64,000 bases of DNA, taken from an uncultured Clostridia bacterium (GTDB taxonomy: Bacteria; Bacillota; Clostridia; Christensenellales; Borkfalkiaceae). The stretch covers positions 91,248 through 155,247 of the forward strand of contig CASDOP010000002.1 of the NCBI GenBank assembly GCA_949282385.1, read 5' to 3'. How positions within the stretch are numbered: position 1 is the stretch's first letter; every line of letters starts with the position of its first letter. The position numbers and the translations under genes were made by a program. The notes below the pieces were generated by a model. The model was not told where the DNA came from. It saw only the letters and a program-made list of their open reading frames with translations, and did no database searches. Below, piece after piece: positions 1-8,649 of this stretch.

Positions 1-1406
1 GCGAAAAGTCCCTCGTGTGCGAATTTATCTATTTCCATGCCCATGGCGCGGGCAAAAGTCTGAATGAACGAGCCGCAACCTGAAGAGCAAGCCTCGTTGA
101 GCATGATGGAATCTATCGCGCCGTTCTTGATTTTGAAGCACTTTATGTCCTGTCCGCCGATGTCTATTATGAAATCGACTTTCGGATTGAAATGAAGCGC
201 GGCTTTGAAGTGGGCGACAGTTTCGACTATGCCGAAATCTGCCTTTATGCCCGCCTTTATTAGGTCTTCGCCATAGCCCGTAACCGCGCTGCCCTTTATT
301 TTTACCCTGCCGCCCGTGAGAGCGTAAATTTCCTTTAATTTATCTATTACAATGTCGAGCGGCTGTCCGTTGTTGGACTGGTAATGCGAATAAAGTATGC
401 GGCAATCGGGCGTTATGAGTATGAGTTTCGTAGTGGTCGAACCCGAGTCTATGCCGAGATATGCGTCGCCGCTGTAGGTGCTTATTTCGCAGAACTTGAG
501 GTCGGTTGCGCGGTGGCGCGCGACGAACTGCGTGTACTCTTCTTTGCCCGAAAAGAGCGGTTCGCCCGTTACTATCTCGTCGCTGTCGCGAACGTTGGAA
601 AGCTTCTGCATTATGGAGGAAAGGCTTTGAGCCTTGATACCGACGGAGTGAAGCGCCGCGCCTATAGCCATGAAGCAGGGTGCGTCCTCGGGGAAGATTG
701 CGTCCCCTTCGGAAAGTTTTAACGTGGTTATGAAAGCCTTTCTGAGGGCTTTGAGGAAGAAAAGCGGTCCGCCCAGAAACAGCACTTTGCCCTTTATCTT
801 TCTGCCCTGCGCGAGACCTGAAACGGTCTGGTCTACGACTGCCTGAAAAATCGAAGCGGCGATGTCTTCCTTCTTTGCGCCCTGGTTTATGAGGGGCTGA
901 ATATCCGACTTTGCGAATACGCCGCAGCGCGAAGCTATGGGATATACCCTCTCCGCCTTCAAAGCGAGTTCGTCCATCTGCGGCACGGTGATATTGAGAA
1001 GGGTTGCCATCTGGTCGATGAAAGCGCCCGTGCCGCCCGCGCAGCTGCCGTTCATGCGCTGTTCTGCTCCGCCGGTTATGAATATGATTTTTGCGTCCTC
1101 GCCGCCGAGTTCTATGGCTGCGTCGGCGTCGGGATAGTACTTTCTTATCGCTATGTAGGCAGCCTGAACTTCCTGAACGAAATTAATTCCGCTGCGCTGC
1201 GAAAGTCCCAGTCCCGCGCTGCCCGTTATGGACACGCTGTAATCGCCGGGGCAGGTTTTTAAAACTTTTTCCAGCTCTGAAAGCACGGTCTGCCTGACCT
1301 GCGCGAAATGGCGGACGTAAGATTTATAAATAATGTTTGAATTTTCGTCGATTGCAACAACTTTGACCGTCGTTGAACCGACATCGATACCCATTAATTT
1401 GGACAT
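1..1406 (-). CDS. acyl-CoA dehydratase activase (BcrAD/BadFG ATPase), C-terminus cut by window edge
   Basis: Reading back from ATG at 1406 (AGGT Shine-Dalgarno just upstream) gives about 468 residues, open at base 1. Two ASKHA ATPase modules are visible. The first starts [10 protein letters not shown] near residue 6 and the second [10 protein letters not shown] near residue 313. Each carries a Cys in the segment typical of the [4Fe-4S] activator ([11 protein letters not shown] near 118, [11 protein letters not shown] near 437). The tandem arrangement matches the long two-domain family that usually continues into a DUF2229 region, which would lie off the left edge. By family, these proteins use ATP to deliver an electron to 2-hydroxyacyl-CoA or benzoyl-CoA type dehydratases. 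The substrate cannot be told here because the partner subunits are not in view. Confidence 0.9.
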   Translation of the reverse strand, partial: MSKLMGIDVGSTTVKVVAIDENSNIIYKSYVRHFAQVRQTVLSELEKVLKTCPGDYSVSITGSAGLGLSQRSGINFVQEVQAAYIAIRKYYPDADAAIELGGEDAKIIFITGGAEQRMNGSCAGGTGAFIDQMATLLNITVPQMDELALKAERVYPIASRCGVFAKSDIQPLINQGAKKEDIAASIFQAVVDQTVSGLAQGRKIKGKVLFLGGPLFFLKALRKAFITTLKLSEGDAIFPEDAPCFMAIGAALHSVGIKAQSLSSIMQKLSNVRDSDEIVTGEPLFSGKEEYTQFVARHRATDLKFCEISTYSGDAYLGIDSGSTTTKLILITPDCRILYSHYQSNNGQPLDIVIDKLKEIYALTGGRVKIKGSAVTGYGEDLIKAGIKADFGIVETVAHFKAALHFNPKVDFIIDIGGQDIKCFKIKNGAIDSIMLNEACSSGCGSFIQTFARAMGMEIDKFAHEGLF

Positions 1407-1448
1407 TGTTTACCTGTATAAATTTTTCGACATTTTATTTCAATTTTA

Positions 1449-1478
1449 ATTATATCACAAAATAAGGCAAAAACACAA
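1449..1478 (-). promoter_or_regulatory. sigma-A-like promoter for the activase gene
   Basis: On the minus strand, TTGTGT (1473-1478) and TATAAT (1449-1454) are separated by 18 bp, about 40 nt before the start codon. Confidence 0.55.
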
Positions 1479-1528
1479 TTTTTTTTTGCGCCGCGCACTT
1501 TTTTTATAAATGTGAAAATTATATAAAA

Positions 1529-1564
1529 TGCGCCCGAGCGGGCTTTACCGCCCGCTCGGGCGCA
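1529..1564 (-). terminator. terminator after the tldD-tldE pair
   Basis: A perfect 15-bp inverted repeat with a 6-nt loop (arms 1529-1543 and 1550-1564) lies just beyond the tldE stop. On the minus strand it is followed by a T/A-rich tract. Confidence 0.8.
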
Positions 1565-1587
1565 TTCAAGAAAGCTTTGAAAAGGCT

Positions 1588-2802
1588 TTACTTATTGACT
1601 TTGAATTTCGTTACGACGACCGTTTCGTCAAGGTATTCAAACGCGTCGTTTCTGGCTATGCCTATAAAATCTTTGCCGAAAACGTCGAATATGTTGCCCG
1701 AAAGAGTGAATTCGGGCAAAGTTGCAGTAAGTTTGCCGTCCTCGTATATATATGCGAGCATTACGGGCAATCCCAAGTCGCCGCTTGGCGTCATGTCGCC
1801 GCCCGAAGTGAGCGCAACGTAAATGGCTTTGCCTTTGACAAGCTCCTTTAAGCTGTCGCAGGTGATATATGTTTTTGTATCGGAAACGGAGAACGACGGA
1901 ACGCCGTCGAACCTGTCCGAAACGTTGCCCGAAAGAGGCAGGTTGAAATTTGACGCGGAGCGCTTGTAGGTGAACAGTCCGCATATTTCTCCGTGCCTTA
2001 TAAGGAAGAATTTGTCCCCCTGACAAACCGTGCCTTCGGCATCGAAGAAAGGAATGTTCATTTTATTGCCCACGGTGCGGTCTACCGCAACGTTCAGACC
2101 CGAAGCAAAAACCTGCTGACCGAGCTTGCCGTTGAAGATGCTCGCTCCCGAAAGATATTTTTCGGCTATGACGTCGGGGAGCGCATACTGTATTATGTCC
2201 GCAGAGATTATGACGGGTACGTCCTGAGGGATTTCCTCTTTCACGCGGTAGACTGAAAGCAATTTGTCGACGTCGCGGCAGATTGCGTCCTCGTCATAAT
2301 AATTCTGATACGTTCCGTAACCTAAATCCATGATGTTCGCGCTTTCCGCCGCCTTTATCGTAAGCGATATGACAATACTGTCCGATTTGAAATCGTAGGA
2401 CGTATTGAGGCTGTTGGTGTAGGTTATATGGCAATTTTCGGTATTGATTTTATTTGAAAAGATGAAATCGGGATGAGCTTCGGAAAGTCTTTTTACAAGA
2501 CTGCGGCAGGAGAAAACCATTTCGCTTCCGTCTATAATCTTGCATGAAGCGTCTTCGTTGCGAACGACGTCCGCAGTAAGGTTGCAGGGATAGGGAACGC
2601 CCTGCGAAAGGTTTTCCTTTGCGGCGCAAAGAAGCTCGCCGTCGTCGCCCTCGCCTATTCTTCCCGCTATTCCTATTTTACCGTCGTCGTAAACCCTGAC
2701 GACCGTCTTGAGGTCGTTGCTCACGCGCAGCGATTCCACGGCGCTGTTGGCTACGTTTATGCTGTATGAAATTGTTTCGGATACTATTTTTTCGTGTTCC
2801 AT
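1588..2802 (-). CDS. pmbA: TldE/PmbA-family protein
   Basis: About 404 aa. TldD/PmbA-family protein encoded directly downstream of tldD. By family, TldE (PmbA) pairs with TldD in a heterodimeric metalloprotease that acts on unfolded or leaderless peptides; TldE lacks the metal-binding histidines and shapes the active-site cavity. No HExxxH motif is visible here, which agrees with the TldE assignment. The ATG at 2802 is preferred over an upstream in-frame GTG because GAGGTG sits 6 nt before it. The gap to tldD is very short, so the two are probably co-transcribed from upstream of 4151. Sequence similarity to characterised TldE is modest, so the substrate is unknown. Confidence 0.8.
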   Translation of the reverse strand: MEHEKIVSETISYSINVANSAVESLRVSNDLKTVVRVYDDGKIGIAGRIGEGDDGELLCAAKENLSQGVPYPCNLTADVVRNEDASCKIIDGSEMVFSCRSLVKRLSEAHPDFIFSNKINTENCHITYTNSLNTSYDFKSDSIVISLTIKAAESANIMDLGYGTYQNYYDEDAICRDVDKLLSVYRVKEEIPQDVPVIISADIIQYALPDVIAEKYLSGASIFNGKLGQQVFASGLNVAVDRTVGNKMNIPFFDAEGTVCQGDKFFLIRHGEICGLFTYKRSASNFNLPLSGNVSDRFDGVPSFSVSDTKTYITCDSLKELVKGKAIYVALTSGGDMTPSGDLGLPVMLAYIYEDGKLTATLPEFTLSGNIFDVFGKDFIGIARNDAFEYLDETVVVTKFKVNK

Positions 2803-2816
2803 AATCTGCACCTCAA

Positions 2817-4151
2817 TTAACTGACGTTCATGCGCGAAATGCTTACATACGGTCCGCCAAAGCCGACGTTAAGGGGATATTGCTCCATCTTGCCGCATCC
2901 GCCGCTGACGAAGGAGAAAATTTCAACCTTGTCCGAAAGCCCGTCTATTAAATTGAGCGTTTCGAACACGTTGCCCGTTATGACTGCTATCTTTACGGGA
3001 TCGCCTATCTTTCCGTCGACAATTTCGTACGCCAGCGAAGGCGCTATCGTGAACGTGCTCATGCCCGAGCCGTGCTTTAAATCTTTTATGAAATAGCCGT
3101 GCTTTATGCCCGCGAACAGCTCTTCCTTTGTCTTGTCGCCGCCGTCTATGACGGTCGTCGTCATGCGTACGATGGGTTCGAAGTCGCAGCTTATCGCGCG
3201 GGCGTTGCCCGTTGCTTCTTCGCAGAGGTCGGCAGCCGTCGTTGCGCTGTGCAGTCTGCCAGTGAGAACGCCGTCCTTTATAAGGTAAACCTTGCCTGCC
3301 TTGTTGCCCTCGTCGTCGTAGGGAACGTAGCCGGAGCCGAAGTCAAGTCCGCTGTCGTATATGGAAAGAATATCCGTGCCGACCTTCTTTCCGAGCACCC
3401 ACTCGCGGCGCATGGTCTCGTCGCCTATCATGAAGTCAGCTTCAGACTTGTGCCCGAAACTTTCGTGCGCGAACACGCCCGCTACTATGGGCGCGAGAAT
3501 GACGGGATATACGCCCGCCTCTACGGGCTTGGCGTTGAGAAGATAATTTACGCTCTCGTCCACCATGCCCTTCACCTCTTCGTCTGTTACGCCGAGTTGG
3601 CTGAATTTGTAGCCCGAACGCTGAAGGGAATTATCGAAAGTATTTTCTCCGTTGCCGAGTGCTATGCCGTAAATCGCGCCGCAGAGCTGGAAATCGTACT
3701 TTATATCTGCGCCCTTGGACGAAATGAATTCGTAAACGCTGTATCTGTCCACATATTTAGCAACGGTCATCTTCACGTATTCCGACTTGAGCGCTTCGAA
3801 CCTGTCGGTAAGCAGTTTATGCTTTTCGCTCATGGGGACGTCCTTTACGCACTCGCCCTCGAAATTTGAAAGTTTTTTGGTATGAACCTGGAAATTTTTG
3901 ACTATGGGGTGTTCGTAAATTTTTAAGTTGGGCGTGGCGTTTTTGTAGAGCGCTTCAAGCTCGCTTTGAATATCGTCGAGCTTATAAGTTGAAGCATAGT
4001 ACCACATGGTGCCGTCGAACACGCGGATGAATGCCTTTTTGACGGTGGACGACTTGCTCTCTTCGAGCGCGCCGTTCATGTAGCGCACCGAAGTGGAAAA
4101 TCTTTCCTCTATCCTGACGTCGGCATAGAAACCTTGTCTGAACCTTATCAT
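2817..4151 (-). CDS. tldD: TldD metalloprotease subunit
   Basis: 444 aa, close to the usual length of about 460-480. Near residue 230 it has the family signature HESFGHKSEADF, where HExxxH supplies zinc ligands. The C-terminal part (GSGMSTFTIAPSLAYEIVDG, then SGGCGKMEQYPLNVGFGGPY) is also typical of TldD. The partner gene pmbA follows directly downstream. The complex is cytoplasmic and in E. coli degrades or matures small peptides such as microcin B17. Here no bacteriocin precursor is visible nearby, so a housekeeping role is more likely. The start has a good AGGAG-type site (ctcctttaaag on the plus strand). Confidence 0.9.
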   Translation of the reverse strand: MIRFRQGFYADVRIEERFSTSVRYMNGALEESKSSTVKKAFIRVFDGTMWYYASTYKLDDIQSELEALYKNATPNLKIYEHPIVKNFQVHTKKLSNFEGECVKDVPMSEKHKLLTDRFEALKSEYVKMTVAKYVDRYSVYEFISSKGADIKYDFQLCGAIYGIALGNGENTFDNSLQRSGYKFSQLGVTDEEVKGMVDESVNYLLNAKPVEAGVYPVILAPIVAGVFAHESFGHKSEADFMIGDETMRREWVLGKKVGTDILSIYDSGLDFGSGYVPYDDEGNKAGKVYLIKDGVLTGRLHSATTAADLCEEATGNARAISCDFEPIVRMTTTVIDGGDKTKEELFAGIKHGYFIKDLKHGSGMSTFTIAPSLAYEIVDGKIGDPVKIAVITGNVFETLNLIDGLSDKVEIFSFVSGGCGKMEQYPLNVGFGGPYVSISRMNVS

Positions 4152-4314
4152 ATTACTCCTTTAAAGGGCAGAAAAAAATGCCCGGTTATTGAATTTATTA
4201 TACAACAGCGCTGATAAAATTGCAATACGACTTACAAAAAAAGGCGAAATATGCGCAAAATCAAGTCTTATACGCACGTTTTCTGAACTTACAATCGTTT
4301 TATATGGCATATAC

Positions 4315-4402
4315 GCGCGCCGCGAGAGCGGCGCGTAAGCGGCGAAATCCACCTTACGCGGTCGTTTTCATGACACATGCGCGCGCCGCGAGAGCGGCGC
4401 GC
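4315..4402. repeat. pair of identical GC-rich hairpins upstream of tldD
   Basis: The same stem-loop GCGCGCCGC-GAGA-GCGGCGCG occurs at 4315-4335 and 4381-4402, 66 bp apart. Each is an 8-9 bp GC stem closed by a GNRA-type GAGA loop. The intervening DNA has no convincing ORF. The pair lies in the 450-bp gap between tldD and the rnpB terminator, which otherwise shows nothing I recognise. Confidence 0.75.
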
Positions 4403-4505
4403 TTGATTTTTATGACTTGCTGAAGCAGTCTGACTGAAGTAAAAATGGCGCTTAAATTTTGCTGAGACAATTCCGTAAGACAACAAATTGCGCTTAAAGC
4501 TCCGC

Positions 4506-4550
4506 TCGGGTTATCTATGCGGGACAATTCGGGTTATCTATGCGGGACAA
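4506..4550. repeat. 22-bp tandem direct repeat (two copies)
   Basis: The 22-mer starting TCGGGTTATCTATG occurs at 4506-4527 and 4529-4550, with one base between copies. It lies just past the rnpB terminator on the minus strand. No gene or known site was recognised in it. Confidence 0.75.
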
Positions 4551-4572
4551 AATTGACAGAGAAATAAAAAAA

Positions 4573-4592
4573 TTCCGCGGCATGCCGCGGAA
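4573..4592 (-). terminator. rnpB terminator
   Basis: An 8-bp stem TTCCGCGG/CCGCGGAA with a 4-nt loop is followed on the minus strand by a run of seven T residues. It starts about 10 nt beyond the RNase P RNA 3' end. Confidence 0.85.
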
Positions 4593-4601
4593 ATGAAAAA
4601 A

Positions 4602-4965
4602 GCGAATCCGAGATTAATCTGTAAGCCGAGTTCTGTCTGGTGCGGTTATCTATCTAGTCTTGCAGTCGCCTGCAAGCTCAAGCGATGTTGACGGACGCAA
4701 ACGGACGAGCAGCCCTGACGTTTAGGTCAGTCTGCGCCCCAATCTTGCATCGGGTGGGGTTTAATTGGCTGGCGGCGTTACCGTCGCCACGGTGAGCTCT
4801 TACCTCGCCATTCCAACCTTACAAACTGAAAGTTTGCGGTATATTTCTGTTCACTTTCCTTGAAGTCGCCTTCACCTGCCGTTAGCAGGCACCCTGCTCT
4901 GCGATGCTCGGACTTTCCTCACGCAATTTTCATTGCCCGCAACCGCACGATTAACTCGAATCCGC
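4602..4965 (-). ncRNA. rnpB: RNase P RNA, type A
   Basis: About 364 nt on the minus strand. Conserved core elements are present: GAGGAAAGTCCGAGC near the 5' end, and AGATAGATAACCGC followed by ACAGAACTCGGCTTA near the 3' end. The two ends (GCGGATTCGAGTTAATC and GATTAATCTCGGATTCGC) pair as the P1 helix, which sets the boundaries. It is the catalytic RNA that matures tRNA 5' ends with the RnpA protein. A sigma-A promoter and a terminator flank it. Confidence 0.97.
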
Positions 4966-4970
4966 AAATT

Positions 4971-4999
4971 ATTTTACCACCTTTTTGCAATTTATGCAA
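4971..4999 (-). promoter_or_regulatory. rnpB promoter
   Basis: TTGCAT (4994-4999) and TAAAAT (4971-4976) lie 17 bp apart on the minus strand. The -10 box ends about 6 nt before the RNA 5' end. Confidence 0.8.
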
Positions 5000-5018
5000 A
5001 AGTATTTATTTACTTTTA

Positions 5019-5047
5019 TTGCTTTTTGCGCAAAAATATTTTAAAAT
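5019..5047 (+). promoter_or_regulatory. pyk promoter
   Basis: TTGCTT (5019-5024) and TAAAAT (5042-5047) with a 17-bp spacer lie about 30 nt before the pyk start, divergent from the rnpB promoter. Confidence 0.65.
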
Positions 5048-5078
5048 ATATGCGGATGATTTTGCACAGGAGTTTAAA

Positions 5079-6500
5079 ATGAAGAAAACTAAAATTATAT
5101 GCACCCTCGGTCCTTCCAGCGAAGACGAAGAAGTACTTTCAAAAATGATTGACGCAGGCATGAACGTTGCCAGACTTAACTTTTCGCACGGAACGCACGA
5201 AGAACACCTTAAAAAAATTGAAACCATAAAGAAAGTCAGGGATAAAAAGAAAGTTCCCCTGCCCATCTTACTCGACACCAAAGGTCCCGAATTCAGAATA
5301 AGAACTTTCAAAGACGGGAAAATCACATTAAACGACGGCGATCCCTTCACTTTCACCACGGAAGAAATTGAAGGCGATCAGACCAAAGTTTCCGTTTCAT
5401 TCAAAAACATATGCAAACAGATGAAACCCGGGGACAAAATTCTGCTCAATAACGGTCTGATGATTTTTGAAGTCGTAAGCGTTAAAGACCCCGAAGTCGT
5501 CTGCAAAACTTTAGTCGGCGGCGTGCTTTCCAACAGAAAATCCATGTTCTTCCCCGACAAGGAACTCGACATGGTTTACCTTTCCGAACAGGACAAGGAC
5601 GACCTTAAATTCGGCGTTGAACAGGGCGTTGACTTCGTTGCTTGTTCCTTCGTTTCCAAGGCGCAGGACGTTATAGACGTAAGAAACTGGCTCCGTCAGT
5701 GCGGCGATACCAAAGACGAGATTGAAATTATAGCAAAAATCGAAAGCCGCGCGGGCGTGAAGAACCTTGAAGCGATTATGGAAGCCAGCAACGGCATAAT
5801 GGTTGCCCGCGGCGACCTCGGCGTAGAAGTGCCTTACGAAGAGCTGCCCGCCATTCAGAAACATATAATCAATTCCTGCAGAATTCACGGCAAACGCTCC
5901 ATAACGGCTACGGAAATGCTCGAATCGATGATAAACCAGCCCCGCCCCACCCGTGCGGAAATTTCGGACGTTGCAAACGCGGTTTACGACGGCTCTTCCG
6001 CCATTATGCTCTCTGGCGAAACTGCTGCGGGACATTATCCCGTTGAAGCAGTTAAAGCCATGTCAAGAATTGCAAAACAGGCGGAAGCTAATACGGAATA
6101 CATCGCTTACATCAAGGACAGCGATTATCACATAAAGAACCTCGCGCAGGCGCTCTCGCACTCGGCTTGCACGCTCGCACAGGATATAGGCGCAAAAGTC
6201 ATTGTCGTATGCACAAGAACGGGCGCTACCGCGAGAACGGTTTCGAGATTCAGACCGATGATTGACATTATTGGCATGACGACGGACGAAAAGGCATACC
6301 GCAAACTCGGACTTTCGTGGGGCGTTATTCCCGTAATGAGCGAAGAATTCTACTCGGTAGACGTACTCTTCCACTACGCAAAGCGCGCAGCGATAGAGTC
6401 AGGTCTCGTCAAAAAGGGCGATAAGATAGTTCTTACCGGCGGCACGCCCAACGGCAAGAGCGGCAACTCCAACCTCATCAACGTTGAAACCATTCAGTAA
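5079..6500 (+). CDS. pyk: pyruvate kinase
   Basis: 473 aa from the ATG at 5079, which follows CAGGAG. The longer open frame upstream runs through antisense rnpB and is not real. The enzyme transfers phosphate from phosphoenolpyruvate to ADP, the last ATP-forming step of glycolysis. Visible motifs are TKIICTLGPSS at the N-terminus, LDTKGPEFR, the Lys/Glu active site in IIAKIESRAG, MVARGDLGVE, and the ATEMLESM signature. The C-terminal allosteric domain is complete. The extra PEP-utilising domain found in many Bacilli is absent, so this is the short form. It stands alone between its own promoter and terminator. Confidence 0.97.
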   Translation: MKKTKIICTLGPSSEDEEVLSKMIDAGMNVARLNFSHGTHEEHLKKIETIKKVRDKKKVPLPILLDTKGPEFRIRTFKDGKITLNDGDPFTFTTEEIEGDQTKVSVSFKNICKQMKPGDKILLNNGLMIFEVVSVKDPEVVCKTLVGGVLSNRKSMFFPDKELDMVYLSEQDKDDLKFGVEQGVDFVACSFVSKAQDVIDVRNWLRQCGDTKDEIEIIAKIESRAGVKNLEAIMEASNGIMVARGDLGVEVPYEELPAIQKHIINSCRIHGKRSITATEMLESMINQPRPTRAEISDVANAVYDGSSAIMLSGETAAGHYPVEAVKAMSRIAKQAEANTEYIAYIKDSDYHIKNLAQALSHSACTLAQDIGAKVIVVCTRTGATARTVSRFRPMIDIIGMTTDEKAYRKLGLSWGVIPVMSEEFYSVDVLFHYAKRAAIESGLVKKGDKIVLTGGTPNGKSGNSNLINVETIQ

Positions 6501-6509
6501 TTTATAATT

Positions 6510-6542
6510 TTCCCCGCCGCCTACCGCTGCGGGGAATTTTTT
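6510..6542 (+). terminator. pyk terminator
   Basis: Stem TTCCCCGC/GCGGGGAA (6510-6517 with 6529-6536) followed by a T run, 10 nt after the pyk stop. Confidence 0.85.
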
Positions 6543-6644
6543 ATACAAAATCTGTATTTGTGAGCAAAATGAGAGATAAAATGAGCAAAAAGGTGAAAAA
6601 TATTTTAACTTGCCGCGGGCATGCAAACTTTTATTGCGCCCGTG

Positions 6645-6673
6645 TTGCATTTTTTTGATTTGTATGCTATACT
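6645..6673 (+). promoter_or_regulatory. 6S RNA promoter
   Basis: TTGCAT (6645-6650), a 17-bp spacer and TATACT (6668-6673). The RNA starts 7-8 nt downstream. Confidence 0.75.
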
Positions 6674-6680
6674 ATGTATA

Positions 6681-6862
6681 AGTCTGCTGTGTGCGTGGTA
6701 TGGGAAATTCGTAATCCACAATGTAATTCAGGGAGCGATACGTTCGCGGAAATAGGCAAGGTCTGTTTAATTACGGAAAGTCCGAATAATTTTCGCCTCG
6801 GCGCACCCACCTGCGAGAAGCGGGTTAATACTTTTTCATAACACGGCATAAGCGGATTTTTT
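6681..6862 (+). ncRNA. ssrS: 6S RNA
   Basis: About 182 nt. The 5' end AGTCTGCT pairs fully (with two G-U pairs) with AGCGGATT at the 3' end, giving the closing stem, and the T run after it gives an end near 6862. The 3' half contains CTCGGCGCACCCACCTGCGAG followed by AAGCGGGT, characteristic of Firmicutes 6S RNAs. By family it mimics an open promoter and binds sigma-70-type RNA polymerase in stationary phase. The identification rests on sequence pattern and end pairing; a covariance-model match would settle it. Confidence 0.8.
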
Positions 6863-6868
6863 ATGTCT

Positions 6869-6970
6869 GATAATCGCCGCAAGGCGGTTTATTATAAATG
6901 TTACCCGCGGTATATCTGAGAGAGCAGGGTAACTTTTAAGCCCGCGGCTGCAAGCCGCGGGCGCTCTTTT
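6869..6970 (+). other. structured element between 6S RNA and aspS, ending in a strong terminator
   Basis: Three hairpins follow one another: CGCC-GCAA-GGCG (6874-6885); a 7-bp stem GTTACCC/GGGTAAC enclosing about 20 nt (6899-6932); and GCCCGCGGCTTGCAG-type stem (6940-6963) followed by seven T. The loop of the second contains CCGCGG, which can also pair with the arms of the terminator, so mutually exclusive folds are possible. It resembles an attenuator or a terminated small RNA. It lacks the T-box TGG core. The remaining 135 bp to aspS hold only a partial second copy of GGCTGCAAGCCGCG near 7002-7015. Confidence 0.55.
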
Positions 6971-7105
6971 TTTATTTTTCGCCTCTTTAAAAATTTATGG
7001 CTGCAAGCCGCGACCATTTATTTTGCGAGCGGCGGCGTAAACACTTGATTTTTGCGCGTTTTTAAAGTAAAATCTATGTCGTAATCGATTTATCGGAGGT
7101 TTTTT

Positions 7106-8437
7106 ATGCAGGAAATGACAGGCGTCATCAAAAGGACCTCTACTCCCTACTCTGAATTTTGCAATCACGTGGGCGAGCAGGTAACCATTAAAGGCGCCAT
7201 TCACAATATAAGAGACATGAGCGACTTCGCTTTTATAATAGTAAGAACGGCGAGAGAGCTTATCCAGTGCGTCTATTCGCCCGAATTTTCGGACTACAGA
7301 CTTACTGAGGACGTAGTTGAACAGTGCTCTGCCAAGGTAACGGGCAAAGTCGTAAAGAGCCAGACGCGCGACGGAAGCGACAGATACGAACTGCAGATCA
7401 GCAACATCGAAGTTCTTTCCGTTCCCGCAGCCATTCCGCCCGTTGTTATATCCAAAAAGCAGGTAAACTGCGATCTGAGCGTAAACCTCGACTACCGCCC
7501 CGTAACGCTGCGCAACCCCAGGGAACGCGCCGTTTTCAAAATTCAGGAAGGCATTCAGCGCGGCTTCAGAGAATACCTTATGAGCCAGAATTTCACCGAA
7601 ATTCATACGCCCAAAATCAACTTTGCCGGCGCAGAAGGCGGCACGAACGTGTTCAAGCTCGATTATTTCGGCAAAACCGTATTCCTCGCGCAGAGCCCCC
7701 AGCTCTATAAGCAGGCGCTCGTACCCGTGTACGAAAGAGTGTTTGAAATTGGTCCCGTTTTCAGAGCCGAACACCACGACACTTCAAGACACCTCAACGA
7801 ATATATTTCGATGGACTTCGAGATGGGCTTTATCGAAAGCTTTACCGACATTATGAATATGGAGACGGGCGTTTTGAAGTACATCATGAAGCTTCTGAAG
7901 GAAGAATACGCGCCCGAAATTGAGCTTTTAAAGGTGGAAATTCCCGAAATTACCACTATTCCCTGCGTGCGCTTCAAGGACGCGAAGGAAATGTGCGTCA
8001 AAAAGCTCAAGAACATAACCGACATGAAGGACTTCGAGCCCGAAGAAGAAGCATTCCTCGGCAAATGGGCAAAACAGCAGTTCAACTCCGACTTCCTGTT
8101 CGTTACCCACTACCTGAGCGCAAAGCGCCCCTTCTACACGATGGACGACCCCGAAGACCCCGAAGTTACCCTTTCTTTCGACCTTCTCTTCCGCGGAATT
8201 GAGATTACCTCGGGCGGACAGAGAATTCACGACTACAACATGCAGGTTGAAAAGATGAAAAAGTTGGGCATGAACCCCGACGACTTCGACACATACCTCA
8301 TGCTGCACAAGTACGGCGCCCCCCCTCACGGCGGTCTAGGGTTAGGTCTTGAAAGACTTACCATGCACCTTTTGGGCTTCAAGAACGTGCGCTATGCCGC
8401 AATGTTCCCCAGAGATATAAACAGAGTTACCCCTTAA
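7106..8437 (+). CDS. aspS: aspartyl-tRNA synthetase, archaeal-type (probably Asp/Asn non-discriminating)
   Basis: 443 aa from ATG at 7106, with GGAGG 8 nt upstream. It has an N-terminal OB-fold anticodon-binding domain (VTIKGAIHNIRD). The class II catalytic core follows, with motif 2 FEIGPVFRAEHHDTSRHLNE and motif 3 GLGLGLERLTMHLLG. The length (bacterial-type AspRS is about 590 aa) and the insert-free core place it in the archaeal-type AspRS2 family, as do ITSGGQRIHDY and PPHGGLG. Many of those charge both tRNA-Asp and tRNA-Asn. Discrimination cannot be decided from sequence alone, and no gatCAB genes are in the window. An AsnRS was considered; the residues around PFYTMDD favour AspRS. Confidence 0.88.
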   Translation: MQEMTGVIKRTSTPYSEFCNHVGEQVTIKGAIHNIRDMSDFAFIIVRTARELIQCVYSPEFSDYRLTEDVVEQCSAKVTGKVVKSQTRDGSDRYELQISNIEVLSVPAAIPPVVISKKQVNCDLSVNLDYRPVTLRNPRERAVFKIQEGIQRGFREYLMSQNFTEIHTPKINFAGAEGGTNVFKLDYFGKTVFLAQSPQLYKQALVPVYERVFEIGPVFRAEHHDTSRHLNEYISMDFEMGFIESFTDIMNMETGVLKYIMKLLKEEYAPEIELLKVEIPEITTIPCVRFKDAKEMCVKKLKNITDMKDFEPEEEAFLGKWAKQQFNSDFLFVTHYLSAKRPFYTMDDPEDPEVTLSFDLLFRGIEITSGGQRIHDYNMQVEKMKKLGMNPDDFDTYLMLHKYGAPPHGGLGLGLERLTMHLLGFKNVRYAAMFPRDINRVTP

Positions 8438-8453
8438 AGATAAAAAAAATTAT

Positions 8454-8474
8454 CCCCGTCCTTTTCGGACGGGG
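8454..8474 (+). terminator. aspS terminator
   Basis: CCCCGTCC/GGACGGGG stem with a 5-nt loop, T run downstream and A run upstream, so it could work in both directions. Confidence 0.85.
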
Positions 8475-8649
8475 TTTTTTTATTTATTCTTGAGCCACCG
8501 CAGCAGAATGCCGTTTGCGGCGAACAATTCAATGCGCGCAAATATCAAGCTTACTTAATGCGTGCAGTTTTTTGCCTGCATGAAATGTTAAATAACTTTT
8601 AAAGCAATATCTAAATAAAATATATTTAGTAAGTAATTCCTTACTTTCC

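Noticed and set aside
4860..5078. N-terminal extension of pyruvate kinase
   Set aside because: This part is antisense to rnpB and its promoter; the Shine-Dalgarno and family start place the ATG at 5079.
6869..7105. T-box leader for aspS
   Set aside because: AGGGT and CCGCGG are present at roughly the right distance but the TGG core and specifier hairpin are not.
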